DNA from: Planctomycetaceae bacterium
GTDB lineage: Bacteria > Planctomycetota > Planctomycetia > Planctomycetales > Planctomycetaceae
Direction: 5' to 3'
Assembly (NCBI GenBank): GCA_028284485.1
Contig: JANQRQ010000317.1
Span: forward strand, 1 to 54,320
DNA length: 54,320 bases
Position numbers and translations under genes: made by a program. How positions within the stretch are numbered: the stretch's first letter is position 1; each line of letters starts with the position of its first letter. This document shows positions 46,385-54,320 of this stretch, piece after piece. The notes under the pieces were generated by a model that saw nothing but the letters and a program-made list of their open reading frames with translations, had not been told where the DNA came from and did no database searches.

Positions 46385-49120
46385 ATGGTTTCCAGCAATC
46401 CGTTTGGAGCCGAAAGCACACTTAGCGTGGGCGGTAATGAGTACAAGTACTATCGGCTTCGAAAGCTTGTCGACGACGGAGTCGGCGATATCGTAGCGCT
46501 TCCTTTTTCCATCCGAATCTTGTTGGAATCATGTTTACGCAACGTCGATGACTTCATCGTCACGAAAGACGATGTCGTTTCGCTTGCCCAGTGGGATGCC
46601 GCCAGTCCGAAGCCGGTCGAACTACCGTTTCTGCCCGGCCGAGTTGTGCTACAAGACTTTACCGGCGTACCGGCGATTGTCGATTTGGCTGCCCTGCGAA
46701 GTGCCATGGTGCGAGTTGGGGGAGATCCGAAAAAGATCAATCCGCTAGTACCATGCGATTTGGTCATCGACCATTCCGTTCAAGTGGACAAGTTTGCGAC
46801 CCAGTTGGCGTTGCAATTCAATGTCGACCGAGAGTTTGAACGCAATCGGGAGCGGTATCAGTTTTTGCGGTGGGGTCAGCAAGCGTTCGACAATTTTCGA
46901 GTGATTCCGCCAGCGACTGGGATCGTGCACCAAGTGAATTTGGAATACCTGGCTCAAGGTGTTCTGACAAACAACGGCGTCGCCTATCCGGACAGCCTCG
47001 TTGGTACCGACAGTCACACGACCATGATCAACGGCCTGGGAGTTGTCGGCTGGGGCGTTGGCGGCATCGAAGCCGAGGCTGTGATGTTAGGTCAGCCGAT
47101 TTATATGCTCACGCCGGAAGTCGTCGGCTTTCGACTATCGGGCGAACTACCCGAAGGGGCGACGGCGACCGATCTCGTATTGACCGTTACGCAGATGCTG
47201 CGACAGCACGGTGTCGTTGGGAAATTTGTCGAATTCTTCGGCCCCGGACTTGATGCCATGTCACTTGCGGATCGGGCAACGCTGTCGAATATGGCGCCGG
47301 AATATGGAGCCACGATGGGGTTCTTTCCCGTTGATGAAGAGACCATACGATACATGCGTCAGACGGGTCGACCTGCGGATTTAGTCGATCTCGTTGAGAG
47401 TTACTACAAGGAGCAAGGACTGTTTCGGACGGCAGATTCGCCAGAGCCAAAGTTCAGCAGCTCTCTCGAGCTTGATATTTCCGAAGTCGTCCCGTCTCTG
47501 GCTGGGCCAAAGCGTCCGCAAGATCGTATTCCTCTAACCTCGATGCAGTCGCAATGGAACCAGGATTTGCATGCTGTGTTTGGCAAATCTTCCCCCGCGA
47601 CCGAATCGACAGCAGCTGTCGCCGTCGCAGAAGCCGACCCCGCAATCGAAGGCGTCTCGGTCGAATACGAGGATAAGGAGTTTCAGCTGAAACATGGTGC
47701 AGTCGTCATTGCTGCGATTACGTCCTGCACAAATACCAGCAATCCTTCGGTTATGCTTGGTGCAGGGCTGGTCGCCAAGAATGCTGTCGAACGCGGTCTA
47801 CAAACGAAACCGTGGGTGAAGACGAGCCTAGCACCCGGGAGTCGTGTCGTTACGGACTATCTGCATAAGGCGGGGTTGGACAGCTCATTGAATGCACTCG
47901 GGTTCAATCTGGTTGGCTATGGCTGCACGACCTGCATTGGTAACAGTGGGCCATTGCCCGCGCCGATTAGCAAAGCCATTCAAGAGAACGACATTGTGGC
48001 CTGCTCTGTGCTTTCGGGAAACCGCAATTTTGAAGGGCGCGTGAACCCCGATGTCCGAGCGAATTATTTGGCATCGCCGCCACTTGTTGTCGCATACGCG
48101 TTGGCCGGTACGACGGATATTGATCTTTCGCAAGACCCGATCGGCCAAGATGGAGATGGAAACGATGTCTATCTGAAAGACATTTGGCCGACGCAAAAAG
48201 AAATTAGCGACGTTGTGTCGAGTTCCATGTCGCCGGACGTATTTCGCGAAGAGTACTCGCAAGCGACAGCGGGGTCGACGGAATGGCAGCAGATCGCGAC
48301 GACGCAGGGAGACCTATTTGAATGGGACGAATCGAGCACCTACGTTCAGGAGCCACCCTTCTTCGTCGACATGCCAGCAGAACCCACGCCGATTGCCTCG
48401 ATTGAAGCCGCACGCGTGTTGGTTTCGGTTGGCGATTCGGTGACAACAGACCACATTAGTCCGGCTGGGGCGATCAAGGCTGATTCGCCCGCTGGGACGT
48501 ACCTGCAAGCACAAGGTGTACCGGTCAGTGAGTTTAACAGCTATGGAAGTCGCCGCGGCAACGACCGGGTTATGACCCGTGGTACGTTTGCAAATATCCG
48601 ACTGCGAAACCAACTGGCTCCCGGAACTGAGGGCGGAGTTACAAAGTATCTTCCAACCGGGGAGCAGATGTCGATTTACGATGCGGCACTGAGGTACAAA
48701 GAAGATAAGACTCCGCTGATTGTCTTGGCCGGTTCAGAGTATGGAACAGGTTCGAGCCGAGATTGGGCTGCAAAAGGAACCTTTCTATTGGGAATTCGCG
48801 CAGTCATCGCGGTTTCGTACGAGAGGATTCATCGTTCAAACCTGATCGGCATGGGAGTTTTGCCACTTCAGTTTCGCGAAGGCGAAAGCCGAGAGTCGTT
48901 GGACCTGGATGGAACGGAAGAGTTCGACATTGCGATATCGGATGGCCTTAAACCTCGGCAAGCAGTCGAGGTAACGGCCCGTAAACAAAATGGCGACGAA
49001 GTGCACTTCGTGACGACTTGTCGAATCGATACCCCTGTCGAGGTGGAATATTATCGAAACGGTGGGATCTTGCATAAAGTACTGCGCGATTTAGCATCGG
49101 GTTCGTCAAACGGGTCGTAA
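46385..49120 (+). CDS. acnA: Aconitate hydratase A
   Basis: Aconitase isomerises citrate to isocitrate in the TCA cycle with a [4Fe-4S] cluster. The 911-residue product starts at the ATG at 46385, with GAGGAG about 10 bases upstream. The cluster ligands are Cys448 ([11 protein letters not shown]), Cys514 and Cys517 ([12 protein letters not shown]), with the same 66- and 3-residue spacing as E. coli Acn[29 protein letters not shown] and [13 protein letters not shown] are further active-site regions. Length and swivel domain order match AcnA/IRP1 rather than AcnB. It is a single gene, followed at once by repeat copy C. Confidence 0.96.
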   Translation: MVSSNPFGAESTLSVGGNEYKYYRLRKLVDDGVGDIVALPFSIRILLESCLRNVDDFIVTKDDVVSLAQWDAASPKPVELPFLPGRVVLQDFTGVPAIVDLAALRSAMVRVGGDPKKINPLVPCDLVIDHSVQVDKFATQLALQFNVDREFERNRERYQFLRWGQQAFDNFRVIPPATGIVHQVNLEYLAQGVLTNNGVAYPDSLVGTDSHTTMINGLGVVGWGVGGIEAEAVMLGQPIYMLTPEVVGFRLSGELPEGATATDLVLTVTQMLRQHGVVGKFVEFFGPGLDAMSLADRATLSNMAPEYGATMGFFPVDEETIRYMRQTGRPADLVDLVESYYKEQGLFRTADSPEPKFSSSLELDISEVVPSLAGPKRPQDRIPLTSMQSQWNQDLHAVFGKSSPATESTAAVAVAEADPAIEGVSVEYEDKEFQLKHGAVVIAAITSCTNTSNPSVMLGAGLVAKNAVERGLQTKPWVKTSLAPGSRVVTDYLHKAGLDSSLNALGFNLVGYGCTTCIGNSGPLPAPISKAIQENDIVACSVLSGNRNFEGRVNPDVRANYLASPPLVVAYALAGTTDIDLSQDPIGQDGDGNDVYLKDIWPTQKEISDVVSSSMSPDVFREEYSQATAGSTEWQQIATTQGDLFEWDESSTYVQEPPFFVDMPAEPTPIASIEAARVLVSVGDSVTTDHISPAGAIKADSPAGTYLQAQGVPVSEFNSYGSRRGNDRVMTRGTFANIRLRNQLAPGTEGGVTKYLPTGEQMSIYDAALRYKEDKTPLIVLAGSEYGTGSSRDWAAKGTFLLGIRAVIAVSYERIHRSNLIGMGVLPLQFREGESRESLDLDGTEEFDIAISDGLKPRQAVEVTARKQNGDEVHFVTTCRIDTPVEVEYYRNGGILHKVLRDLASGSSNGS

Positions 49121-49123
49121 TCC

Positions 49124-49227
49124 AGCGATTTGTTTTTTCTCATGGGCGTTTCCGGCTCGTGGGAGCGTGCGATCATGGAAAAAAACGCGATTGTCGCGGC
49201 CACAATTCAGCGTGCCACGCTGTAGAA
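49124..49227 (+). repeat. Dispersed intergenic element, copy C
   Basis: This is the cleanest of the three copies. It begins three bases after the aconitase stop. Hairpin 1 is GGCTC-GTGG-GAGC, hairpin 2 is CGCGA-TTG-TCGCG and hairpin 3 is CAGCGT-GCC-ACGCTG (6 bp, perfect). On the minus strand hairpin 2 is followed by six T residues, the arrangement of an intrinsic terminator for the minus-strand sulfotransferase gene. It lies between two convergent genes. Confidence 0.88.
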
Positions 49228-49326
49228 TCCATCAACTCACATTGACGGGGACCAGCGTTGGCGCCACGAGGCTTGCCGACAAAGCCATAAGTTGTTGTCG
49301 CCCATGCCGGGCACCGCTCGGTTGTT

Positions 49327-50493
49327 TCAGTGAACAGTTAGCGGATTGGCCCCGTTGATCTCACGCCCCGGCGAGTCTGTGTTGCGAGGCGCAGAATATC
49401 CCCAGCGGTCGGCCAGCGGGCCAAGGACTTTTTGCACGCGCGAGATAGCAGCCTCGTCGAAGTCGTAGTGGTTGTTCGAGTAGGTCCCGATTGACTCTAC
49501 GTATTCGGTGATCTTCGGTCGAGCAGCCTCGAATCCCGGTAGTCCCAGCCGCTGATAAACATCTTCCAGGACAGGGATTTGGTCTTCAACGAGGTCCTCG
49601 TGCCGAATTTCCACCAAGTTCCCCTTGGGAATAATGTGTTGATCGGCGAAGAATCGATCCATGATCAGTTTATGACGCTGCAAGACAGCATCATCGAGTT
49701 TGGATTTGTCATATTGCTGCAATGAAAATCTGTCACACATTTTGTGCATCAATTTGCAGGTCGACGCATGAACGATATAGGGGTTGCGTATGACGTGGAT
49801 GAACCTCGCGTCGGGGAAGATTTCTAAAATGTGCTTGAGACGACCGGTGTGATGCGGATTCTTGAGTAGCAGCCTTTTGCCGCCATTCTCGAATGTGACC
49901 TTTTTCAAAAGCCAAAGGTAAGACTGTTTCCAGCGGCGGATTTCCGAATCGGTGACACCGTCGAATAGGATCGTTCGGCGAAATGTCTCGTCGATGATTT
50001 GAGGGAAGAAGTATCCGAGATAGTGCGTTAGATCGGAGCATCCCACCATTGCGAACTCTTCAGACATCGGTTTGTCGAGTCCGACGGGAACGGCATCCAT
50101 CGGTCGCGACATCGGAAGGCGATTCTTTACAAATTGTACGAGCGGCTTGGGGATGCTTAAGAATCCATTCGGCGCGGCACAGTGCAACAGGCTAAGGTGG
50201 CTGAATTGCGGATCTTGTAGCAGTAAGTTTTGTGTGTTTGTTGTGCCGCTTCGCCAGTGCCCTATCACAAACACTGGCGGTTCAGAGAACTTGGTCTGTT
50301 CGACCCGTCGCCTGTACCAGACATGTTCATAGAGGCGCAAGGGAATTGTTCCGATTGTCCAGGCCGTGATCGATGCCGCTGTTCCGTAATGTGCGAAATC
50401 GATTTCGCGTCCGAATCTGCGGGCAACACGGAACCAATTACGCACGGTTCCACTGGCCAGTGGATGTGGGGGAGAGGGTCTTCTGCGATTCAT
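49327..50493 (-). CDS. PAPS-dependent sulfotransferase
   Basis: The 388-residue product contains the 5'-phosphosulfate-binding loop GHWRSGTTNTQNLL (78-91) and the 3'-phosphate region RFIHVIRNPYIVHAS, both hallmarks of sulfotransferases. LLLKNPHHTGRLKHILEIFPDA joins them, as in the Sulfotransfer_3 group. It should transfer sulfate from PAPS to a glycan or lipid hydroxyl. A GGAAGTAAGAA sequence precedes the ATG at 50493. A paralogue lies immediately upstream in the same direction. Confidence 0.9.
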   Translation of the reverse strand: MNRRRPSPPHPLASGTVRNWFRVARRFGREIDFAHYGTAASITAWTIGTIPLRLYEHVWYRRRVEQTKFSEPPVFVIGHWRSGTTNTQNLLLQDPQFSHLSLLHCAAPNGFLSIPKPLVQFVKNRLPMSRPMDAVPVGLDKPMSEEFAMVGCSDLTHYLGYFFPQIIDETFRRTILFDGVTDSEIRRWKQSYLWLLKKVTFENGGKRLLLKNPHHTGRLKHILEIFPDARFIHVIRNPYIVHASTCKLMHKMCDRFSLQQYDKSKLDDAVLQRHKLIMDRFFADQHIIPKGNLVEIRHEDLVEDQIPVLEDVYQRLGLPGFEAARPKITEYVESIGTYSNNHYDFDEAAISRVQKVLGPLADRWGYSAPRNTDSPGREINGANPLTVH

Positions 50494-50892
50494 TGACGTT
50501 CTTACTTCCGTGCAAAGGTCAGTGTTGGAACTGCATCAGAGGTCTTGCGATATTTTTAACCGTAACTGATCGGTTTTTTGCAATTTCAAGGTCCACGGTC
50601 GATGCTGGAAATCAGTTCGGTCGGGACTCGGACATCACCAGAGACCATGCCACGCGAAATCCCAACTTTCCCCAAGGGCAATGCCCAACATGCAATGTCG
50701 GCAAAAGTCGTAACCGGGGGCCGCGGATTCCTGGTGGTGTCACTGCAATTTTCTAGCTTCCTACGAAGCGGTCACTGAACCGGCCATCGTTTTGGGTCGG
50801 TAGTATTCTCAGTGCTGCAAATGCTAGTTTCAAGTGAAAAGGGATCGATTCCTTTACCGATTGAAATCGCGTCCTGGGAACGGTCCTGTTGG
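50494..50892. other. Gap between the two sulfotransferase genes
   Basis: About 400 bases. Small open frames, such as 50578-50778 plus, have no recognisable domain. An A/T-rich stretch near 50550-50590 could carry the promoter of the downstream sulfotransferase, but no -35/-10 pair is clear. Confidence 0.4.
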
Positions 50893-51999
50893 TTAAGAAT
50901 GCACGACCTCGTAACCCCATTGGTCAAACGCGAATTTCCATTGTCGATTGACTTTTTGTCTCTGCTCGATTGGCAACGGGCTTGCTGATCCCACAGTGCC
51001 ACGATCCTCTTCGACAAACCGACGAAAAGACGCTTCTGCATCCGCAAACCCGGGCAGATCGAGGTCGTCGTAGACCTTTTGGAGTGTTGGGACCGGGTCG
51101 CGATAAAGGTCTTCGTATCTGACCTCCGAAAGCCGTTCCGGTGAGATCAATTGTTTGTCTTCAAAGTATCGCTTCATCATTAGTTCGAAAAATCGAAGCG
51201 AACAATCTTGCATGATCTCAATTTCGAATTTTTGTAACGCCCACCGTTCGAGCAATGATTGCCACCTCTCATGTAGCGCAGAAAAAATATCGTAGGGGTT
51301 ACGATAGACGTGGATAAATCTCGCGTTGGGAAACATCGTCAGGATGTGTCGAATCCTGCCGGTATTCGATGCGTTTCGGAGTAACATTCGTGTACGTCCC
51401 ATGTCGACTGCCACGCGGGACATCAATCGTTGGTAGGAGTCCTTCCACTTCTCCACCGAAAGGTCACTAACGTCTTCGAAGAGGACACTCCGGCGAAAGA
51501 CTCGCTCAGCCTGTTTGGGAAATGAATAGGCATGGTAGAACGAGTAAGGCGTCAGTCCCGCTAGCGCGAAATCATCGCCCTGCGGTTCTTCGATTCCGAG
51601 CGGGAGCGTGTCGACACCGCGAGTCTTGGGCAGTTTACGTTTAAGAAACCGTGAAGCCAGACGCCGCGACGATAAGAAGGCTGACGGCAACGCACAATGC
51701 AGCAATTGAACGTAAGCGAATTGGGTGTCGAGGCACATCAAATGGTGCAGAAAAGAATGCCCCGCTTGCCAATGTCCGATTATGAAAACGGGGTCTTGAT
51801 CCAGTTCGACTTTAGAAACCGGTTGCGCAAATCGTACCCGCTCATACAGACGGATCGGTGTTCCCAGCAGCGTCCAAAACGAAATGGCGGTCGCCCGTGG
51901 TATGTATCGGAGATCGACGCCACCGTTTCCGATCAACAGGCGACACCAATTCCGAAATGTTGAGCCCGCCAACATGTGGGGGGGCCGACGTCGTGCCAT
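50893..51999 (-). CDS. Sulfotransferase-like paralogue with degenerate PAPS loop
   Basis: The 368-residue product aligns over its whole length with the sulfotransferase at 49327-50493: N-terminal FRNWCRLL, TPIRLYERV, FIIGHW, YVQLLHCALPSAFLS, RRSVLFEDVSD, RFIHVYRNPYDIFSA. The 5'-phosphosulfate loop reads GHWQAGHSFLHHLM (75-88) instead of GHWRSGTTNTQNLL, losing the conserved SGT, and LLLKNP reads MLLRNA. The 3'-phosphate site is kept. It may bind PAPS poorly or not at all, or use a different donor. Confidence 0.85.
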   Translation of the reverse strand: MARRRPPHMLAGSTFRNWCRLLIGNGGVDLRYIPRATAISFWTLLGTPIRLYERVRFAQPVSKVELDQDPVFIIGHWQAGHSFLHHLMCLDTQFAYVQLLHCALPSAFLSSRRLASRFLKRKLPKTRGVDTLPLGIEEPQGDDFALAGLTPYSFYHAYSFPKQAERVFRRSVLFEDVSDLSVEKWKDSYQRLMSRVAVDMGRTRMLLRNASNTGRIRHILTMFPNARFIHVYRNPYDIFSALHERWQSLLERWALQKFEIEIMQDCSLRFFELMMKRYFEDKQLISPERLSEVRYEDLYRDPVPTLQKVYDDLDLPGFADAEASFRRFVEEDRGTVGSASPLPIEQRQKVNRQWKFAFDQWGYEVVHS

Positions 52000-52075
52000 C
52001 GGGCGTTATGCAATCTCAGTTGATTTGTGTTGTGGCGATTTCGAGTTTTACTGCGTCTTGAGACACAAAAGCGAA

Positions 52076-53413
52076 TCAGTTCGCTGCGTTCGAAATACAG
52101 TAAATTGACTTTTCACTACGTATGAATAGGTCATGACCGGCAATCGCCAAAGAGGAGTCCACCGCTTCTGCGATACGGTTTGTGGCGAGCACCTCAAACT
52201 TCGGCCCGTGCTTGACGACAAGGGTTGTTCCGTCCCGTCCGGTCAAATAGACATGGCCGCCTGCGCTAACCGGCGAGGAATAGATTTTTGAGACGCCAGG
52301 CAGACGGATCGGCCCATAAACGTTCTCCCCCGTTCGCGAGTCGACACACGTGAGAACTCCACTATTCGACTTCGTGAAATACATCAAGTCGTCCACGAGG
52401 ACCGCCGACGGAATGTACGGAGTGTCACGATCCAATTTCCAGGCAATGCGGTCGGAGTCGGTTAAATCGCCTTTGGAATCCACAGGAATGGCGAATAACG
52501 CACTGCCGCGATATCCACTCATGCAATAGACGAGACCATGCGCCGTGAACGGAGAGGGGATGACATTCGAGACCTGTCCCCCGCATTGCCAGATGAGATC
52601 ACCATTCTCGAAGTCGTAGCTGCGTACGCGATTCGACGCGCTGGTGATCACTTGCTTCCGGTTATTATGTTCGACGACCAGCGGTGTGGCCCAAGCGGTC
52701 GACTCATCGCGATCTTTCTTCCAAATCGTTTCTCCCGAGTTGGCATCCAGAGCGACGATGTACGACTGCCCTTCGTTATCGCGATTGACGATGACTGTTT
52801 CGTCATGCACGACAATCGACGTTCCTTCGCCAAAGCTGAGCCGCGTATCGACCTCACCCAGTTGACGTTCCCATAGCAGGTTGCCCTGCAGGTCATAGCA
52901 ATAAATGCCGCGGGATCCGAAGGAGACAAATAGTCGTTGGCCATCGGTCATTGGCGAAGCCGATGCGAAGTCGTTGTCGCCGTGGTGTCCTTCGTGTGGT
53001 CGCTTGACGCACGCCGTTTGCTCCCAGAGAACATTTCCTGTTTGTCGGTCGATACTCATGACCACAAACCGAAAGTAGTTTTGGGGAAATGTGATACCGA
53101 ATGGTCGTTCCGGTTGTTCACTTGCCGGAGGAACCGAATCGTCGATGCGGTCGGTCTGCACGGCCGTTAACACGAAAATTTGATTCCCCCAAATAATGGG
53201 CGTCGAACTCCCCTCGCCGGGAATCTCCGCTTTCCATTTGACGTTAGCAGATTCGTCCCAATGAATCGGCGGGTCGGCCGCTGGAGCCGTTCCTGTGGCG
53301 AATGGCCCGCGCCATTGGTGCCAATTCGTGTCGATTTCCGATGACAAATCGTTGGCTCGTAGGTGGCTTACCGAAATGCAAACAAGGAGTATGGCGGCAA
53401 CGGTTCTCTTCAT
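52076..53413 (-). CDS. Secreted PQQ-binding-like beta-propeller protein
   Basis: The 445-residue product starts with a signal peptide (MKRTVAAILLVCISVSHLRA) and then NWHQWRGPFATGTAP, the usual start of planctomycete outer-membrane-type PQQ-like propellers. Blade motifs such as IDRQTGNVLWEQ, LDANSGETIWKK, DFENGDLIWQCGG and VDSRTGENVYGP repeat through the chain. Relatives are mostly non-catalytic BamB-like or quinoprotein-like proteins. No PQQ-dehydrogenase active-site residues can be claimed. It lies 182 bases downstream of the Gfo/Idh/MocA gene in the same direction. Confidence 0.88.
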   Translation of the reverse strand: MKRTVAAILLVCISVSHLRANDLSSEIDTNWHQWRGPFATGTAPAADPPIHWDESANVKWKAEIPGEGSSTPIIWGNQIFVLTAVQTDRIDDSVPPASEQPERPFGITFPQNYFRFVVMSIDRQTGNVLWEQTACVKRPHEGHHGDNDFASASPMTDGQRLFVSFGSRGIYCYDLQGNLLWERQLGEVDTRLSFGEGTSIVVHDETVIVNRDNEGQSYIVALDANSGETIWKKDRDESTAWATPLVVEHNNRKQVITSASNRVRSYDFENGDLIWQCGGQVSNVIPSPFTAHGLVYCMSGYRGSALFAIPVDSKGDLTDSDRIAWKLDRDTPYIPSAVLVDDLMYFTKSNSGVLTCVDSRTGENVYGPIRLPGVSKIYSSPVSAGGHVYLTGRDGTTLVVKHGPKFEVLATNRIAEAVDSSLAIAGHDLFIRSEKSIYCISNAAN

Positions 53414-53595
53414 CGATCAGGTTTTCTCTCAATAGATGATTGATAGAGGGTGCAAGTTCATAACGAAGCACAATGTGTTTGCTCAGGGAATCTCAGATTA
53501 CCAATCGGCAATTCATCGATGCAACCGTTGACCAGCTCAGTTATGAAGTGCCCTGCGATGAACATGCACCGAGAATATCGACACCACACGGCAAC

Positions 53596-54320
53596 TCAAA
53601 CTTCCGGTAGCAGCCAAGGTTTGCGGTATTCGGGGCGACCTCGGAGGGAATTAGCCTCCTTGTCGTTGACGAATGATTCGCTCTCCGCATCCATTTCGAG
53701 TTGTCTCCCCACGCGGGCCGAGATATTCCCGGCATGGCACAAGACTGATGCGGGGTGCCCCACGGTTTCGAGATCGCAGTTGGGCCGATTCCTGGACTTA
53801 ATACAATCGACAAAGTTCTGTGCATGCGGTTTTTCGTGACTGTCCCCTTCAACCTCTTTGATGAGTTGATTCCTGGGACCGTACGCTGCCCAACCGTTGT
53901 TGCCGATAACGATGTAACCCTTGTCCCCGTAAACCGCCGAGCCCTCGGCGTGGCCCTCCATACGATAGGGCGTCCAGATTCGCATTTCATATGTCAAGAT
54001 CTTGGGAACGACTGCGGCGAACTCGTAAGTCACGTTGAGCGTGTCAGGGAATTCCTGCATGTCGTCAAAATACCATTTGCCACCAATTGCAGAGATCTTC
54101 TTGGGGAGGCTGATCGATCCGTCACCTTGCGTTTCGGATGCGGCATTCAAAGCGGCAAATGCCATATCGAGCCGATGGACGCCATCGTTCCCCAGGTCGC
54201 CGGTTCCGTAATCGTAAAACCAACGCCAGCGTCCATGAAATCGATTGCGATTGAACGGTCGCTTGGGGGCAGCGCCGAGCCACATGTCGTAGTCGACGCC
54301 CTCGGGCGGATTGCTGTCTT
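53596..54320 (-). CDS. Gfo/Idh/MocA-family oxidoreductase, C-terminal part (partial)
   Basis: The frame is open at the right edge, so only the last 241 or so residues are present. The segment FNRNRFHGRWRWFYDYGTGDLGNDGVHRLDM is the substrate-domain part of planctomycete Gfo/Idh/MocA dehydrogenases, in which His and Asp near the end contribute to catalysis. A beta-sheet domain with YEMRIWTPYRMEGHAEGSAVYGDKGYIVI follows. The N-terminal Rossmann NAD(P) domain lies outside the window. These are exported or cytosolic sugar dehydrogenases of polymer breakdown. Confidence 0.88.
   Translation of the reverse strand, partial: DSNPPEGVDYDMWLGAAPKRPFNRNRFHGRWRWFYDYGTGDLGNDGVHRLDMAFAALNAASETQGDGSISLPKKISAIGGKWYFDDMQEFPDTLNVTYEFAAVVPKILTYEMRIWTPYRMEGHAEGSAVYGDKGYIVIGNNGWAAYGPRNQLIKEVEGDSHEKPHAQNFVDCIKSRNRPNCDLETVGHPASVLCHAGNISARVGRQLEMDAESESFVNDKEANSLRGRPEYRKPWLLPEV

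Noticed and set aside
1..54320. tRNA, rRNA, CRISPR array, insertion sequence or prophage genes
   Set aside because: No cloverleaf-like gene, no regularly spaced direct repeats, and no transposase or phage protein was recognised anywhere in the window.

Overview
The window reads as a chromosomal segment of a planctomycete, probably of the Pirellulales type. The phylum call rests on content: three secreted formylglycine sulfatases, a Tat-exported DUF1501 protein, a PQQ-type propeller next to a Gfo/Idh/MocA dehydrogenase, a Hanks-type kinase fused to a very long coiled coil, a secretin N-domain protein, and a ketoacyl synthase paired with an inactive paralogue. The genus cannot be told from sequence alone. 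Most genes are single or in short operons, and intergenic gaps are often 300-900 bases.

Layout. 1-481: N-terminus of nusA (minus, runs off the left edge). 1213-2724: secreted TPR protein, ending at a strong terminator. 2834-8733 (minus): lipid-synthesis block reading rpmF, plsX, fabD, acpP, fabF, then a fabF-like gene without the catalytic Cys. 9400-12366: two small lipoproteins (one OmpH/Skp-like), csrA and a secreted DUF4185-like protein. 12719-20696: secretin N-domain protein, FHA/coiled-coil kinase and cyclopropane-fatty-acid synthase. 20923-25594: a tightly overlapping three-gene ABC export operon. 25669-28315: DUF1501 and a SAM methyltransferase. 28598-32278: a redox pair, an FMN-binding protein followed by a NapH-NapG-like fusion. 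32396-41887: saccharopine-dehydrogenase-like enzyme, two sulfatases, GNAT acetyltransferase, a beta-propeller/PHP-like (DUF3604) protein and a third sulfatase. 42822-49120: NHL-repeat protein, family 2 glycosyltransferase, aconitase. 49327-51999: two sulfotransferase paralogues. 52076-54320: PQQ-like propeller and the C-terminal part of a Gfo/Idh/MocA oxidoreductase (runs off the right edge).

Genes that work together. plsX, fabD, acpP and fabF are core fatty-acid and phospholipid genes, and the extra ketoacyl synthase resembles a chain-length-factor partner. The FMN-binding protein and the polyferredoxin fusion look like a membrane electron-transfer chain. Sulfatases and sulfotransferases within 20 kb of each other suggest both breakdown and synthesis of sulfated polymers.

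The most unusual non-coding signal is a dispersed element of about 100 bases. It occurs three times in intergenic DNA (27525-27628 plus, 42391-42490 minus, 49124-49227 plus) and carries three small hairpins that are largely kept across copies. I found no tRNA, rRNA, CRISPR array or insertion sequence.
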